This document shows, one piece after another, positions 50,507 to 59,357 of a stretch of DNA of 64,000 bases (its first letter is position 1; every line of letters starts with the position of its first letter). This stretch comes from Microbacterium sp. zg-B96. Lineage in GTDB: Bacteria > Actinomycetota > Actinomycetes > Actinomycetales > Microbacteriaceae. The DNA lies in contig NZ_CP126738.1 of the NCBI RefSeq assembly GCF_030246865.1, positions 806,001 through 870,000 of the forward strand, in the 5' to 3' direction. Both the position numbers and the translations under genes were made by a program. The notes beneath the pieces are model-generated. The model made no database searches, was not told the DNA's origin, and saw only the letters and a program-made list of their open reading frames with translations.

Positions 50507-51675
50507 TGTGGGTTCCTCCCGGGTCGGACGGCGAGACGGACAGCCGTCTCGAGTTGCTGCAGGGCATCGGCGAGCGCCACGAGCTCGGCGTCGGTGGCGG
50601 GCAGGTCCTCGAGCAGGATGCCGCGCACCCGCGCCCGGTCGGTGTGCAGGCGCGCCGCCGCGACGTCGGCGATCTCGTGCGCGGCAGCCGAGGGGCCCAG
50701 CCCCAGCGTGCGTGTGAGCCGATCCAGCGCACCGTGTCGCAGCTGGTCTGCGACGTGGACGGTGTCGCGGGAGCGCGCATACAGGCGCGCCCGCCCCTCG
50801 GTCGTCTCGGCCGCCCGCACGATGACGGGAAGATCCTCCGTCACCAGCGGGCCGAACCTGCGGCCGCGCCACACCATCGCGGCGACGGCGGACACGCCCA
50901 GCAGCGCGAGCGCCGGGGTGACCCAATCAGGGGTCAGCTCGCCCAGCGTGGGCATCGTGTCGGGCAGCACGCCGTCGCCCAGCGCCGGGAGGTACCAGAC
51001 CACCCGGGGGAGCCGGCCCAGCAGGTTGGCCGCCAGCGCCGCGTTGCCGTTGTCGGCGAGGTGCGCGTTGGTGAACAGCTCGCGGGCGTCGAGGGCGGCA
51101 AGGCGCCCCTCATCCCGCCCATGGACGAGCAGGGCGTGGCCGTCACCGGAGGGGTAGCACGAGGTGATCCCGTCGGCGCCGGTGAACACCGCGCCGGGGA
51201 CGATGGGGCCGGCCCGCTCCGCGTCGGGCAGACCGCATTCCGGGACGGTGAGGGCGTCGTCGCCGAAGCCCGCGGCCCGCGAGTCGGCGAACAGCACACG
51301 GACATCGCGGGTGTGCGGGTCCAGGAGCACGACGTCATCGGCCAGTTGCGCGACCCGCTCCAGCGTCGCATCATCCAGCGGAGCGGTGTCGGTGATCACG
51401 AGGGTGGCAGGTCCTGCCATGACCGCTCGTTCGGCCGCGTCCAGATCCCGCGCCACCTCGACCGTGAGTCCCTGTGCCCGCATCACTTCGACCAGCGCAC
51501 GGGTTCCGGTAGGTCCGGCGGAGGCCGGGTCCAGGACATCGCGCGGGTTCCAATCGGCGAGCGAGAGCAGCGCCGCAGAACCGACGCCGATGAGCACGAA
51601 CGCGGCGGCGATGCCGACCCACCCCCCCGTGCGACGGCGGCGAGTCGCCGGATCGACCGGCGCCGGGGCGGTCAT
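50503..51675 (-). CDS. DUF4350 domain membrane protein
   Basis: A 390-residue protein with one N-terminal helix (about 18-40), an extracellular GATase-like DUF4350 domain (residues about 45-235, with GTRALVEVMRAQGLTVEV and VITDTAPLDDATLERVAQ), and a second helix near 255 (WVTPALALLGVSAVAAMVW). A cytoplasmic helical tail carries LYARSRDTVHVADQLRHGAL. It overlaps its neighbours on both sides (ATGA at 51675 and GTGA at 50506). It belongs to the MoxR-linked set (Rv3691-like). Confidence 0.87.
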   Translation of the reverse strand: MTAPAPVDPATRRRRTGGWVGIAAAFVLIGVGSAALLSLADWNPRDVLDPASAGPTGTRALVEVMRAQGLTVEVARDLDAAERAVMAGPATLVITDTAPLDDATLERVAQLADDVVLLDPHTRDVRVLFADSRAAGFGDDALTVPECGLPDAERAGPIVPGAVFTGADGITSCYPSGDGHALLVHGRDEGRLAALDARELFTNAHLADNGNAALAANLLGRLPRVVWYLPALGDGVLPDTMPTLGELTPDWVTPALALLGVSAVAAMVWRGRRFGPLVTEDLPVIVRAAETTEGRARLYARSRDTVHVADQLRHGALDRLTRTLGLGPSAAAHEIADVAAARLHTDRARVRGILLEDLPATDAELVALADALQQLETAVRLAVRPGRNPQ

Positions 51676-52331
51676 GGGGTGGCCACGACGAGGTCGGGGC
51701 GGTGCGGGGCGGTGGTGATCACGGCATCGTCGACGCTCGCCACGGTGCGGTACAGCTCGGCCGTTCCCGGCCGGCGGAGGTAGCGGACGTCGTCGAACGC
51801 CGCCGCGGCGCGCTCGAGATCGTCCGCCAGGGCGGGGAAGGCGGCCGCGGCGTCGCGGGCGAAGGCGTGGACGGTGGCGCCGGGGGCGCCGTCCACGATG
51901 GCGCGTTCGCCCAGGCCCCGGGCGAGGGCGCGGAAGCGCTCGGCCACCGCGGCATCCCACTCCTGTCGTGCCGCGAGCTGTTCGGCGGCGGTGCGCAGTT
52001 GGGCGGCGGTGCGCTGTTCGCGCTCCCCGAACAACTCGGTCGCGGCGCGAGAGCGGGCCGAGGTGCGCGGCATGCCCCACACCACGAGCGCCACGACCAC
52101 CACCGCGACGATGAGCACCGTGACCAGTACCGCCATCCACGGACCCCACCCGTCGGGCAGGTCCGCGTTGAACAGGTCGAGGAAGAACTGCGCGACCTCG
52201 TGCGCGAAGCGGTCCAGCGGGGTCGGTTCGGCGATCGTGTAGGCGGGGTCGGCGAGTTCGCGTTCGGCCCATTCCCGCGCTTCATCCCCATCGGGGATCA
52301 GCGGTGCGGCGGCGGTCAGGGCTGGACCCAT
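51672..52331 (-). CDS. DUF4129 domain membrane protein
   Basis: A 219-residue protein with an N-terminal extracellular segment of about 60 residues, one membrane helix near 68-92 (VLVTVLIVAVVVVALVVWG), and a cytoplasmic DUF4129 part carrying AAVAERFRALARGLGERAIVD near 142 and the closing YLRRPGTAELYRTVASVDDAV. DUF4129 also occurs at the end of some transglutaminase-like proteins linked to MoxR. The ATG at 52331 overlaps the upstream gene by 16 nt; no better start is visible. Confidence 0.83.
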   Translation of the reverse strand: MGPALTAAAPLIPDGDEAREWAERELADPAYTIAEPTPLDRFAHEVAQFFLDLFNADLPDGWGPWMAVLVTVLIVAVVVVALVVWGMPRTSARSRAATELFGEREQRTAAQLRTAAEQLAARQEWDAAVAERFRALARGLGERAIVDGAPGATVHAFARDAAAAFPALADDLERAAAAFDDVRYLRRPGTAELYRTVASVDDAVITTAPHRPDLVVATP

Positions 52332-53584
52332 GGGGTCGCTCGCTCGGCCGGCGCTGCCGGCGCTGCCGGCGCGGGGGAGCCCGCAGGCGCCGCGGCGGCG
52401 TACGGCGGCCGCTGCGGATACCCCTGCGCCTGCGGGTACGGCGGCTGCTGCGGGTACCCCGGCTGGCCGCCGTAACCCGGCTGGCCGCCGTAACCCGGGT
52501 ATCCGTACCCCGGGTGCCCGGTATGGGCCGGCGGGTGCGGTGCGAGGATCCGGCCGATGTGCAGGCTGTACGGATCGGCGAGGTCGCCTGCCCCTGCATC
52601 CCGACGCTCCACGTACGCGAGCAGGTCCTGGTCGAGGCCCTCCCGGCGCATGCGGCAGTCGACGTAGATGAGCGACGTCGCGGTGGACTGCACGATCAGC
52701 GCGACGGCCTGGATGAGCACGGTGATGATCTGCGTCAGGCCACCGCCGACGATGATCGTGACGATCGCGGTGGTATCGGGGTCGCCGGTCGGGGCGAACA
52801 CCGTCGAGAGGGCGGTGGTGGCGAACGAGAACGGTATGGTCACCACCTGCGCGATCGTGCCGAACACGATGGAGATGATGACGACGATGCCCAGCGCCGG
52901 CCAGAACCGCCCGACGGTGAGACGCCACGAGCGAGCGACGGCGCGGGGAATCGTTGCCTGCTCCAGGATGATGACGGGGGCGACCAGCAGCAGCTTCACC
53001 GTCAACCACAGCGTGAGCGGGATCGCCGCCAGCACCAGCAGGACGGCCAACGCGATCCCGCCGCCCGGGTTCGCCAACGCCAGCACGACGACCCCTGCCA
53101 CGACGAGGCCGATGACGGTGAGGACGGCGAGGGTCAGCAGCAGGGTGTAGCCGATCAGGCGCCAGGCGACCGGCTTGACGCGGCGCCACAGCGCGCCGAG
53201 CGTCAACTTCTCTGCCACGACGGCGTGGGCCACTTCGCTCACCACGACGCCCTGTACCAGCACGCCCAAGGCGCCGAGGGCAAGGCTGATGAGGATCGCC
53301 GCGATCGAGCTGATCGCGATCGAACCCGCCAGCACCTCGTCGAACTCCGCGGTGCCCGGGCGCAGGGTGTCCAAGCGCAGGAACGTCGACAGCGTCACCG
53401 CGACGATCGCTCCGGAACCGACGAAGGTCGCGATCGACTGCACTGCGACGGCGAACCCGAGCAGGACCCGCGGGTTCTGCCGGAGCGCGGCGAAGGAGCG
53501 GCCGAGGATCACACCGAACGACAGCGGTCGCAGCGGAATGATGCCCGGGCGGGCGGCAGGTGTCCAGGCCGGATATGCGGTCAT
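52316..53584 (-). CDS. Multipass membrane protein with Gly-Tyr-Pro-rich tail
   Basis: A 422-residue protein with six or more long hydrophobic segments and the pattern LRPLSFGVILGRSFAALRQNPRVLL at the N-terminus, like the glycerophosphoryl-diester-phosphodiesterase membrane-domain family of actinobacteria. No phosphodiesterase domain is present. After the helices comes a cytoplasmic linker (YVDCRMRREGLDQDLLAYVE), then about 70 residues of repeated PGYGGQ/GYPQ and an Ala/Pro end. It is first in the operon with DUF4129, DUF4350, moxR and DUF58, divergent from mtrA. AGGGAGAG precedes the ATG. Confidence 0.75.
   Translation of the reverse strand: MTAYPAWTPAARPGIIPLRPLSFGVILGRSFAALRQNPRVLLGFAVAVQSIATFVGSGAIVAVTLSTFLRLDTLRPGTAEFDEVLAGSIAISSIAAILISLALGALGVLVQGVVVSEVAHAVVAEKLTLGALWRRVKPVAWRLIGYTLLLTLAVLTVIGLVVAGVVVLALANPGGGIALAVLLVLAAIPLTLWLTVKLLLVAPVIILEQATIPRAVARSWRLTVGRFWPALGIVVIISIVFGTIAQVVTIPFSFATTALSTVFAPTGDPDTTAIVTIIVGGGLTQIITVLIQAVALIVQSTATSLIYVDCRMRREGLDQDLLAYVERRDAGAGDLADPYSLHIGRILAPHPPAHTGHPGYGYPGYGGQPGYGGQPGYPQQPPYPQAQGYPQRPPYAAAAPAGSPAPAAPAAPAERATPWVQP
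52458..52493. repeat. 18-bp perfect tandem repeat, two copies
   Basis: CCCGGCTGGCCGCCGTAA occurs at 52458-52475 and again at 52476-52493 without change. It codes for a PGYGGQ unit in the tail of the membrane protein. Such a repeat can gain or lose copies in frame. Confidence 0.85.
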
Positions 53585-53685
53585 GACTCTCCCTGGGCGG
53601 CTGGGGTGGTCCCTATCGTGTCATACAGCGCGGATGCCGCGGCGCGGCGTGCCCGCCGGTGCGCCCCGCCCCCGGCGGCGTCGGT

Positions 53686-53691
53686 TACTCT
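53686..53691 (+). promoter_or_regulatory. Possible -10 box for mtrA
   Basis: TACTCT about 59 nt before the mtrA ATG in the 165-bp divergent region. A GGAGGA (53731-53736) follows, but 13 nt before the ATG, a longer spacing than usual. Confidence 0.3.
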
Positions 53692-53749
53692 GGGGCAAGC
53701 CCGCTCCCTCGCGCGTGGGCTGGGGAACCCGGAGGACGAGCACGCAAAC

Positions 53750-54430
53750 ATGACCTCACGCATCCTGGTGGTCGACGACGACACTGCGCTGGCCGAGATG
53801 ATCGGCATCGTGCTGCGCACCGAAGGGTTCGACACCGTCTTCTGCGCCGACGGCGCCGCCGCGGTCGACGCGTGGCGCACGCACCGGCCCGATCTGGTCC
53901 TGCTCGACCTGATGCTTCCCGGCGTGGACGGCATCGAGATCTGCACGCGGATCCGTGCCGAATCCGGTGTGCCCATCATCATGCTCACCGCCCGCACCGA
54001 CACCGCCGACGTCGTTCGGGGGCTGGAATCCGGTGCCGACGACTACATCGTCAAGCCGTTCAACCCGAAGGAACTGGTCGCCCGCATCCGCACGCGGCTG
54101 CGCCCGGCCGCGCAGCAGACGGGGGACACGCTGCGCATCGGCGACCTGAGCGTGGACGTCGCCGCGCATGAAGTGCGCCGCGCGGACGACGTGATCGGGC
54201 TGACGCCGCTGGAGTTCGAACTGCTCGTCGCGCTCGCCGCCAAGCCGCAGCACGTCTTCTCCCGCGAGATGCTGCTCGAGCAGGTGTGGGGCTACCACTA
54301 CAAGGCCGACACCCGCCTGGTGAATGTGCACGTGCAGCGACTGCGCGCGAAGGTGGAACTCGACCCGGACAACCCGAAGATCGTCACGACGGTGCGCGGC
54401 GTCGGCTACCGCGCCGGCGCGGTGGTCTGA
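53750..54430 (+). CDS. mtrA: MtrA response regulator (OmpR family)
   Basis: A 226-residue DNA-binding response regulator. The receiver domain begins ILVVDDDTALAEM; the acidic pocket is Asp9-Asp11 and the phosphorylated residue is Asp53 (LVLLDLMLPGVDG), with the conserved Lys in DYIVKPFNPKE near 103. The winged helix at the C-terminus has LTPLEFELLVALAAKP and DTRLVNVHVQRLRAKVE. MtrA controls wall synthesis and division genes in actinobacteria. mtrB and lpqB follow at once, as in M. tuberculosis Rv3246c-Rv3244c. ATG at 53750 is the normal family start. Confidence 0.96.
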   Translation: MTSRILVVDDDTALAEMIGIVLRTEGFDTVFCADGAAAVDAWRTHRPDLVLLDLMLPGVDGIEICTRIRAESGVPIIMLTARTDTADVVRGLESGADDYIVKPFNPKELVARIRTRLRPAAQQTGDTLRIGDLSVDVAAHEVRRADDVIGLTPLEFELLVALAAKPQHVFSREMLLEQVWGYHYKADTRLVNVHVQRLRAKVELDPDNPKIVTTVRGVGYRAGAVV

Positions 54431-54438
54431 GGCAGCCT

Positions 54439-56106
54439 TTGTCCACTGCGAGCGCGTCGCGACGCGTGATGTCCCGCCTGCGCGACTGGCGCCGCTGGCC
54501 GGACGAGGTCAGGTACGCGTGGCGGCGGTCGCTGCGGTTCCGCACCGTCCTGCTCACGCTCGGGCTCACCGCGTTCGCGGTGCTCGCGGCGTTCGTCTTC
54601 ATGGCGCTGGCGATCCAGAACGACCTGTTCCAGTCGCGGTTGGAGCAGGTGCTCGCCGACGCCGCCCGCACGGCGCAGACGGCGCAGGCGACCCTGGATT
54701 CGGCGGAGGTCGAAGGCGACGCGGTGGCCGTGGAGAACCTCATGGTCAACGTCAGCACCGTCGCCCGCCAAGCAGCCACGGAGATGACCGCGGCGTTGCG
54801 CAGCGACCCGACTGCGCCGCTCGCGCCGCAGGGATTCACCACCGGCGGCCTCACCGAGAACCTCCTCTCCGACGGGCTGCGCAGCTCGGTGCAGGAAGCA
54901 GGCGACCTGCAGTGGTGGCAGTCGGTCGCCCTCCCCGACGGCAACGGCGGCACCGTCCCGGGCATCATCGTGGGTCAGCAGCTGCAGGTGCCCGAAGCGG
55001 GCACGTACGAGCTGTACTTCGGCTACGACCTGGCCGACGCGGCGCAGACGCTCGGCTTCGTGCAGGCCACGCTGTGGATCGTGGGGGCTGCGCTGGTGCT
55101 GCTGATCGGCGCCATCTCGTGGGTCGTGCTGCGGTCGGTGACCAGCCCCATCGCGCAGGCCGCCGAGACCAGCGCCCGGCTCGCCAACGGTGAACTGGGC
55201 GTGCGGCTGCAGGTGCGTGGCGACGACGAACTGGCAACGCTCGCGCGCTCCTTCAACGCGATGGCCGACAGCATCGAGTCTCAGATTAAGGACCTCGCCG
55301 ACCTCTCCCTCGTGCAGCAGCGGTTCGTCTCGGACGTCTCGCATGAACTGCGCACCCCGCTGACGACGATCCGGCTCGCCTCCGACATGCTCAACGATCA
55401 GCGCGCCGCGTTCGACCCCACCACCGCGCGGGCCGCCGAGCTGCTGCACGCGCAGGTGCAGCGGTTCGAAACGCCCCTGACAGACCTGCTGGAGATCAGC
55501 CGCTACGACGCCGGCTCGGTGCAACTGGAGAGCGAACCGACGAGTATGACCCAGCTCGCCGAAGACGTCATCGCCTCGATGCAGCAGCTGGCCGACCAGC
55601 ACGGCACCGACGTGCGCCTCATCGCACCGGGCGGCTACTCCCCGGTGGACATGGACCCGCGGCGGGTGCGCCGCATCGTGCGCAACCTGCTCGGCAACGC
55701 GATCGAGCACGGCGAGGGCCGCCCCATCGTGGTGACCGTCGACAGCGATCAGCACGCGGTCGCCCTCGGGGTGCGCGACTACGGTCTCGGGATGACCGCC
55801 GCCGATGCCGAGCGGGTGTTCGACCGGTTCTGGCGCGCCGACCCGTCGCGCCGCCGCACCATCGGGGGCACGGGTCTGGGCCTGTCGATCGCACTCGGCG
55901 ACGCCCGACTGCACGGCGGGAGCCTGGCGGTGTGGTCGGAGCTGGGCCGGGGGACGAACTTCGTTCTGACCATCCCGCGGCACGGCGCCCAGTTCGACGG
56001 GCACTCGCCGATCCCGGCGGACCCGGGCGATGACGGCGCCTTGGACTCGCTCGGTCTCACCCAGCCGATCGAGATCCCGCCGGCAGACTGGAGAGATCAG
56101 CGATGA
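54439..56106 (+). CDS. mtrB: MtrB sensor histidine kinase
   Basis: Membrane kinase of 555 residues paired with MtrA. One helix near 35-60 (VLLTLGLTAFAVLAAFVFMALAI) and another near 208-232 enclose an extracellular sensor of about 150 residues. A HAMP domain follows (SPIAQAAETSARLANGELGVRL), then FVSDVSHELRTPLTTIRL with the phosphorylated His302, and the ATP site NLLGNAIEHGEG and GTGLGLSIALGDARLHGG. The TTG at 54439 is chosen because GAGG lies 6 nt upstream; an ATG at 54469 would be 10 codons shorter. Its stop overlaps the lpqB start (ATGA). Confidence 0.95.
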   Translation: MSTASASRRVMSRLRDWRRWPDEVRYAWRRSLRFRTVLLTLGLTAFAVLAAFVFMALAIQNDLFQSRLEQVLADAARTAQTAQATLDSAEVEGDAVAVENLMVNVSTVARQAATEMTAALRSDPTAPLAPQGFTTGGLTENLLSDGLRSSVQEAGDLQWWQSVALPDGNGGTVPGIIVGQQLQVPEAGTYELYFGYDLADAAQTLGFVQATLWIVGAALVLLIGAISWVVLRSVTSPIAQAAETSARLANGELGVRLQVRGDDELATLARSFNAMADSIESQIKDLADLSLVQQRFVSDVSHELRTPLTTIRLASDMLNDQRAAFDPTTARAAELLHAQVQRFETPLTDLLEISRYDAGSVQLESEPTSMTQLAEDVIASMQQLADQHGTDVRLIAPGGYSPVDMDPRRVRRIVRNLLGNAIEHGEGRPIVVTVDSDQHAVALGVRDYGLGMTAADAERVFDRFWRADPSRRRTIGGTGLGLSIALGDARLHGGSLAVWSELGRGTNFVLTIPRHGAQFDGHSPIPADPGDDGALDSLGLTQPIEIPPADWRDQR

Positions 56107-57788
56107 GACGACCGTTCCGCTTCGTCGCCGTCGCAGTCGCGGCGGCATCCGCGATGATCCTGTCCGCCTGCGCGGGCCTGCCCACCAGCGGCCCCGTCAA
56201 TCCCGGCCTGGAGCGCGACCGCGATGCGCGGCCGCCGGACATCACGTTCGTCGCCGACCCGCCGCAGCCGGGTGCGACGCCCCGCGAGATCGTCGAGGGC
56301 TTCATCCGGGCAGGGTCGGGCACGCGCGGCGAGTGGGCCACCGCCCGCGAGTACCTCACCGAGGGCGCACGCGAGGTGTGGAACCCGTTTGCCGGGGTGA
56401 CCATCGACGACTTCGCCGACCGCGAGTACGTCGAGGTCGCCGAAGACGAGATCATGCTCAACGTCACCGCCGAGGCGACGGTCGATCAGAGCGGTGCCTA
56501 CCATGACGTCGGCGGGGAAGGGCAGGACCTGCCGTTCCGCCTGGCTCAGGAGGACGGACAGTGGCGCATCAGCGAGGCGCCGAACGGCATCGTGCTGGAC
56601 GACGCCCGGTTCGAAGACGTCTTCCGCAGCTACCCGCTGGCTTACTTCGACCCCTCCTGGAACTACCTGGTGCCCGATGTGCGGTGGTTCACCACCACGA
56701 ACCCCGCCACCAGTATCGCCAGCGCGCTGCTGGAGGGCGGGCCCAGCCCGTGGCTGGAGGGGGCCGTGGCCACCGCCGTGACCGGCGACGTCCTCCTCGC
56801 CGCCCGCACGGTCCCGGTGCAGGACGACGGCACCGCGCAGATCGAACTGACCGCCGGGGCGCTGGATCTGGACCGCACCACACTGGACCGACTGCAGACG
56901 CAGCTGGTCGAAAGTCTCGCCGGGGCCGGGGTCAGCCAGGTCCAGCTGACCGTGGACGGTCAGCCCCTGGCCGCGTCGGTCGTCGCGACCACGCCGACGC
57001 GGGTGCCGCAACAGCCGCTCGTGCTCGCCGACGAGGGCTTCGGGTTCCTCGCCGGGGACACGCTGGAACCGCTCGCACTGTCGGATGCGGTCGTGGATGC
57101 CGCACCCGTCGCCGTCCAGGTCGCGGCGGACCACGAAGCTGCCGCACTCCTACGCGGCACCGGGACCGTCGCCCGCGTGGACACCGCTGCAGGCTGGGCG
57201 GATGTGGACACCCGCGCGGGTCTCATCGCCCCCACCATCGACACCGCTGGTTGGGTGTGGAGCGTTCCGCGCTCGGTCCCCGGCGCGCTGCAGGCGTTCG
57301 GTCCGGAGGGCGAGATCGTGCAGGTGGCCGGCGCCTGGCCCGATGCCACCGGCGTCACCGCGATGGCAGTGTCGCGGGACGGGACCCGGGTCGCCGCGCT
57401 CGTGCAAGGCAGCGGCGGTCCGGCGGTCTGGGTGGCCGGCATCATCCGTGAGGGTGCGGTGCCGGTGCGGCTGGGGGAGCCGCACGCACTGGCGAGCCTG
57501 GCCGGCACGGGCGTGGCCGTCGCCTGGCTCGATGCGACCCACCTGGGCATCGTCGTCGACGTCGCGGGCGATTCGCAGTTGGTCGAGCAGATCGTCGGCG
57601 GCGCCGGCACCGCGCTGACCGCGCCGGCCGGGGTCACCACGATCGCCCCGACCAACCAGGCCTCGGTCCCGCGGTTGCTGGACGCCCAGGGCAACCTCTA
57701 CGTGCTGCGGGGCACGAACTGGGGCAAGTTCGTCACCGGTGTCCCCGGCATCCGGGTACTGGCCACCGCGCAGGGCATGCCGCGCTGA
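56103..57788 (+). CDS. lpqB: LpqB lipoprotein, MtrAB accessory
   Basis: A 561-residue lipoprotein with a signal peptide and lipobox LSAC (Cys23). The following part has GATPREIVEGFIRAGSG near 58, typical of LpqB, then a GerMN-like region (residues about 190-290, SIASALLEGGPSPWLEGAVATAV) and a C-terminal beta-propeller-like domain. In mycobacteria LpqB binds the outer part of MtrB and tunes its signal. Coupling to mtrB by ATGA overlap fits equal production of the two proteins. Confidence 0.95.
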   Translation: MRRPFRFVAVAVAAASAMILSACAGLPTSGPVNPGLERDRDARPPDITFVADPPQPGATPREIVEGFIRAGSGTRGEWATAREYLTEGAREVWNPFAGVTIDDFADREYVEVAEDEIMLNVTAEATVDQSGAYHDVGGEGQDLPFRLAQEDGQWRISEAPNGIVLDDARFEDVFRSYPLAYFDPSWNYLVPDVRWFTTTNPATSIASALLEGGPSPWLEGAVATAVTGDVLLAARTVPVQDDGTAQIELTAGALDLDRTTLDRLQTQLVESLAGAGVSQVQLTVDGQPLAASVVATTPTRVPQQPLVLADEGFGFLAGDTLEPLALSDAVVDAAPVAVQVAADHEAAALLRGTGTVARVDTAAGWADVDTRAGLIAPTIDTAGWVWSVPRSVPGALQAFGPEGEIVQVAGAWPDATGVTAMAVSRDGTRVAALVQGSGGPAVWVAGIIREGAVPVRLGEPHALASLAGTGVAVAWLDATHLGIVVDVAGDSQLVEQIVGGAGTALTAPAGVTTIAPTNQASVPRLLDAQGNLYVLRGTNWGKFVTGVPGIRVLATAQGMPR

Positions 57789-57880
57789 CGATTCCTCCCC
57801 AGCCGCGGGAGGCTCGACCGGATCCCCGGATCCGGTCTCGGCACCGACGCGTGCGACGCCCGGCGGCGCACACTGACGGC

Positions 57881-58528
57881 ATGTCCGGTTCTGCTCATCC
57901 GGTGCGCGACGCGCTCGCCGAGGCGCTGTCGCTGGCGTTTCCCACGTGGTGCGCCGGCTGCGACCTGCCCGACGTCGCGCTCTGCCCGACGTGCCGTGCG
58001 GCGCTTGCTCCGGTGACCCAGCGCCGCCGCCTGGACTCCCTCGACGTCTGCAGCGGCCTCGCCTTCGACGGCGTGACGGCGCGCGTCATCCGGGCGTTCA
58101 AGGAGGACGGGCGCACGTCGCTGGCGGCTTCCCTCGCCCCGGCGCTGACCGCGGCTCTGGCCGGCATCGGGGGTGGCCTGGTGGTGCCGGTGCCCGCGTC
58201 GGGCGGTGCGATGCGGCGACGCGGTTACCGGCCGGTGGAGCTGGTCGCCCGGCGTGCCGGTGTCCACCCCCAGCGGCTGCTGCGGGTCGTGCGGGCCACC
58301 GCAGACCAGCGGGGGCTGCACCGCGACCAACGAGCGCAGAACGTCGCGCTGAGCATGCGCGCGCACGACGTCGCGGGGCTGTCGGTCGTGCTGGTGGACG
58401 ATGTCGTCACCACCGGTGCGACCCTGACCGAGGCGGCACGTGCACTGCGCGCGGCGGGGGCCGTGGTGGTGGGGGCGGCCACGGTGGCGGCGACGGCGAA
58501 CCGCCGACATACGGCACCTTCGAAGTGA
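57881..58528 (+). CDS. comF: ComF family phosphoribosyltransferase-like protein
   Basis: A 215-residue protein. An N-terminal zinc ribbon (CAGCDLPDVALCPTC near residues 24-38) is followed by a core with GLAFDGVTARVIRAFKEDGR and the PRPP-binding VVLVDDVVTTGATLTEAARAL near 172. ComF proteins help DNA uptake in competent bacteria; in actinobacteria the function is not clear. The same gene lies between lpqB and hpf in M. tuberculosis (Rv3242c). No Shine-Dalgarno is seen; CACACT 6 nt before the ATG is a weak leaderless -10. Confidence 0.9.
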   Translation: MSGSAHPVRDALAEALSLAFPTWCAGCDLPDVALCPTCRAALAPVTQRRRLDSLDVCSGLAFDGVTARVIRAFKEDGRTSLAASLAPALTAALAGIGGGLVVPVPASGGAMRRRGYRPVELVARRAGVHPQRLLRVVRATADQRGLHRDQRAQNVALSMRAHDVAGLSVVLVDDVVTTGATLTEAARALRAAGAVVVGAATVAATANRRHTAPSK

Positions 58529-58574
58529 CAGGGGCACCCGGGCGCAGTAGCGTTGAAGGGACAAGGCGACTGAT

Positions 58575-58598
58575 GGTCCGCCCTTGACCGGGCGGACC
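58575..58598 (+). promoter_or_regulatory. Hairpin in the hpf leader
   Basis: GGTCCGCCC (58575-58583), loop TTGACC, and GGGCGGACC (58590-58598) form a perfect 9-bp stem that ends 5 nt before the Shine-Dalgarno AAGGAGG (58604-58610). A TAGCGT at 58548-58553 may be the promoter -10. The structure could tune translation or mRNA decay, or terminate reads from comF. Confidence 0.55.
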
Positions 58599-58603
58599 GG
58601 ACC

Positions 58604-58610
58604 AAGGAGG
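58604..58610 (+). promoter_or_regulatory. Strong Shine-Dalgarno of hpf
   Basis: AAGGAGG, 6 nt before the ATG at 58617, one of the best ribosome-binding sites in the window. Confidence 0.75.
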
Positions 58611-58616
58611 TCAAGG

Positions 58617-59279
58617 ATGGATACCAGCATCGTCGGCGTGGGCGTGGGAATCACCGATCGATTCCGCACCGTTGTCGAAGAGAAGGCCCTCCGTGTAGAA
58701 CACCTCGCTCCCCGAGCCCAGCGGCTCGATGTCAAGGTGACCCACCGGGCGTACCACAACGGTCGAGTCGAGGACGAGACCGTGGAATTGACGCTCACCG
58801 GTAAGGGTCCGCTCGTGCGGGCCGAGGCCACCGACGGTGACAAGTTCACCGCGTTGGATCTGGCGGTCGACAAGCTCGCTGAACAGTTGCGCCGGGCCAA
58901 GGAGAAGCGTCTGGACGCCCGCAACCACCCGCGGGGGGCGACGTTCAAGAAGGAGAACGGCGCACTCGAGGGAATCGACGTGCAGCCGGCGTCGCTGGAC
59001 GTCCTGGAAGCCGTCGCGACCGGCAACATCCCCGTGCAGACGGGCACCACGGAGGAGCCGGAGTACACCCCGGTGGTCATCCGGACGAAGAACTTCGAAG
59101 CGGAGTGGATGACCGTCGAAGAGGCGGTCGACCGCATGGAGCTGGTCGGCCACGACTTCTTCCTCTTCATCGACGCCCGGTCCGACCAGCCCAGCGTCGT
59201 GTACCGGCGCAAGGGCTGGGACTACGGCGTAATCTCGCTCGCGGCCACGGCGCCGCCCGAGGCCAAGCTGGCGTCGTAG
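58617..59279 (+). CDS. hpf: Long-form ribosome hibernation promoting factor
   Basis: A 220-residue protein that joins 70S ribosomes into inactive 100S dimers in slow growth. The N-terminal ribosome-binding domain (about 1-105) has VGVGVGITDRFRTVVEEKAL, LDVKVTHRAYHNG and the RRAKEKRLDARNHP helix. A linker and a C-terminal dimerisation domain follow, with VVIRTKNFEAEWMTVEEAVDRMELVGHDFFLFIDARS. The length identifies the long form. The gene order comF-hpf-secA matches M. tuberculosis Rv3242c-Rv3240c, with one added minus-strand gene here. Confidence 0.95.
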   Translation: MDTSIVGVGVGITDRFRTVVEEKALRVEHLAPRAQRLDVKVTHRAYHNGRVEDETVELTLTGKGPLVRAEATDGDKFTALDLAVDKLAEQLRRAKEKRLDARNHPRGATFKKENGALEGIDVQPASLDVLEAVATGNIPVQTGTTEEPEYTPVVIRTKNFEAEWMTVEEAVDRMELVGHDFFLFIDARSDQPSVVYRRKGWDYGVISLAATAPPEAKLAS

Positions 59280-59292
59280 CCATCGCATGAAC

Positions 59293-59332
59293 AAGCGGAT
59301 GCCGCGTGGACCAATCCACGCGGCATCCGCTT
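59293..59332. terminator. Strong intrinsic terminator after hpf
   Basis: A perfect 17-bp stem (59293-59309 with 59316-59332) with the 6-nt loop ACCAAT, followed by two more T, giving TTTT at the end of the stem. It lies 13 bp after the hpf stop and before the convergent 59358 gene. This is the clearest rho-independent terminator in the window. Confidence 0.92.
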
Positions 59333-59357
59333 TTCGTCGTGCTCGGGTCGTGCCGGG

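Noticed and set aside
52441..52520. Short tandem repeats considered as a CRISPR or minisatellite array
   Set aside because: Only two identical 18-bp units without spacers, inside a coding region and in frame. No CRISPR repeat-spacer pattern or cas gene exists in the window.
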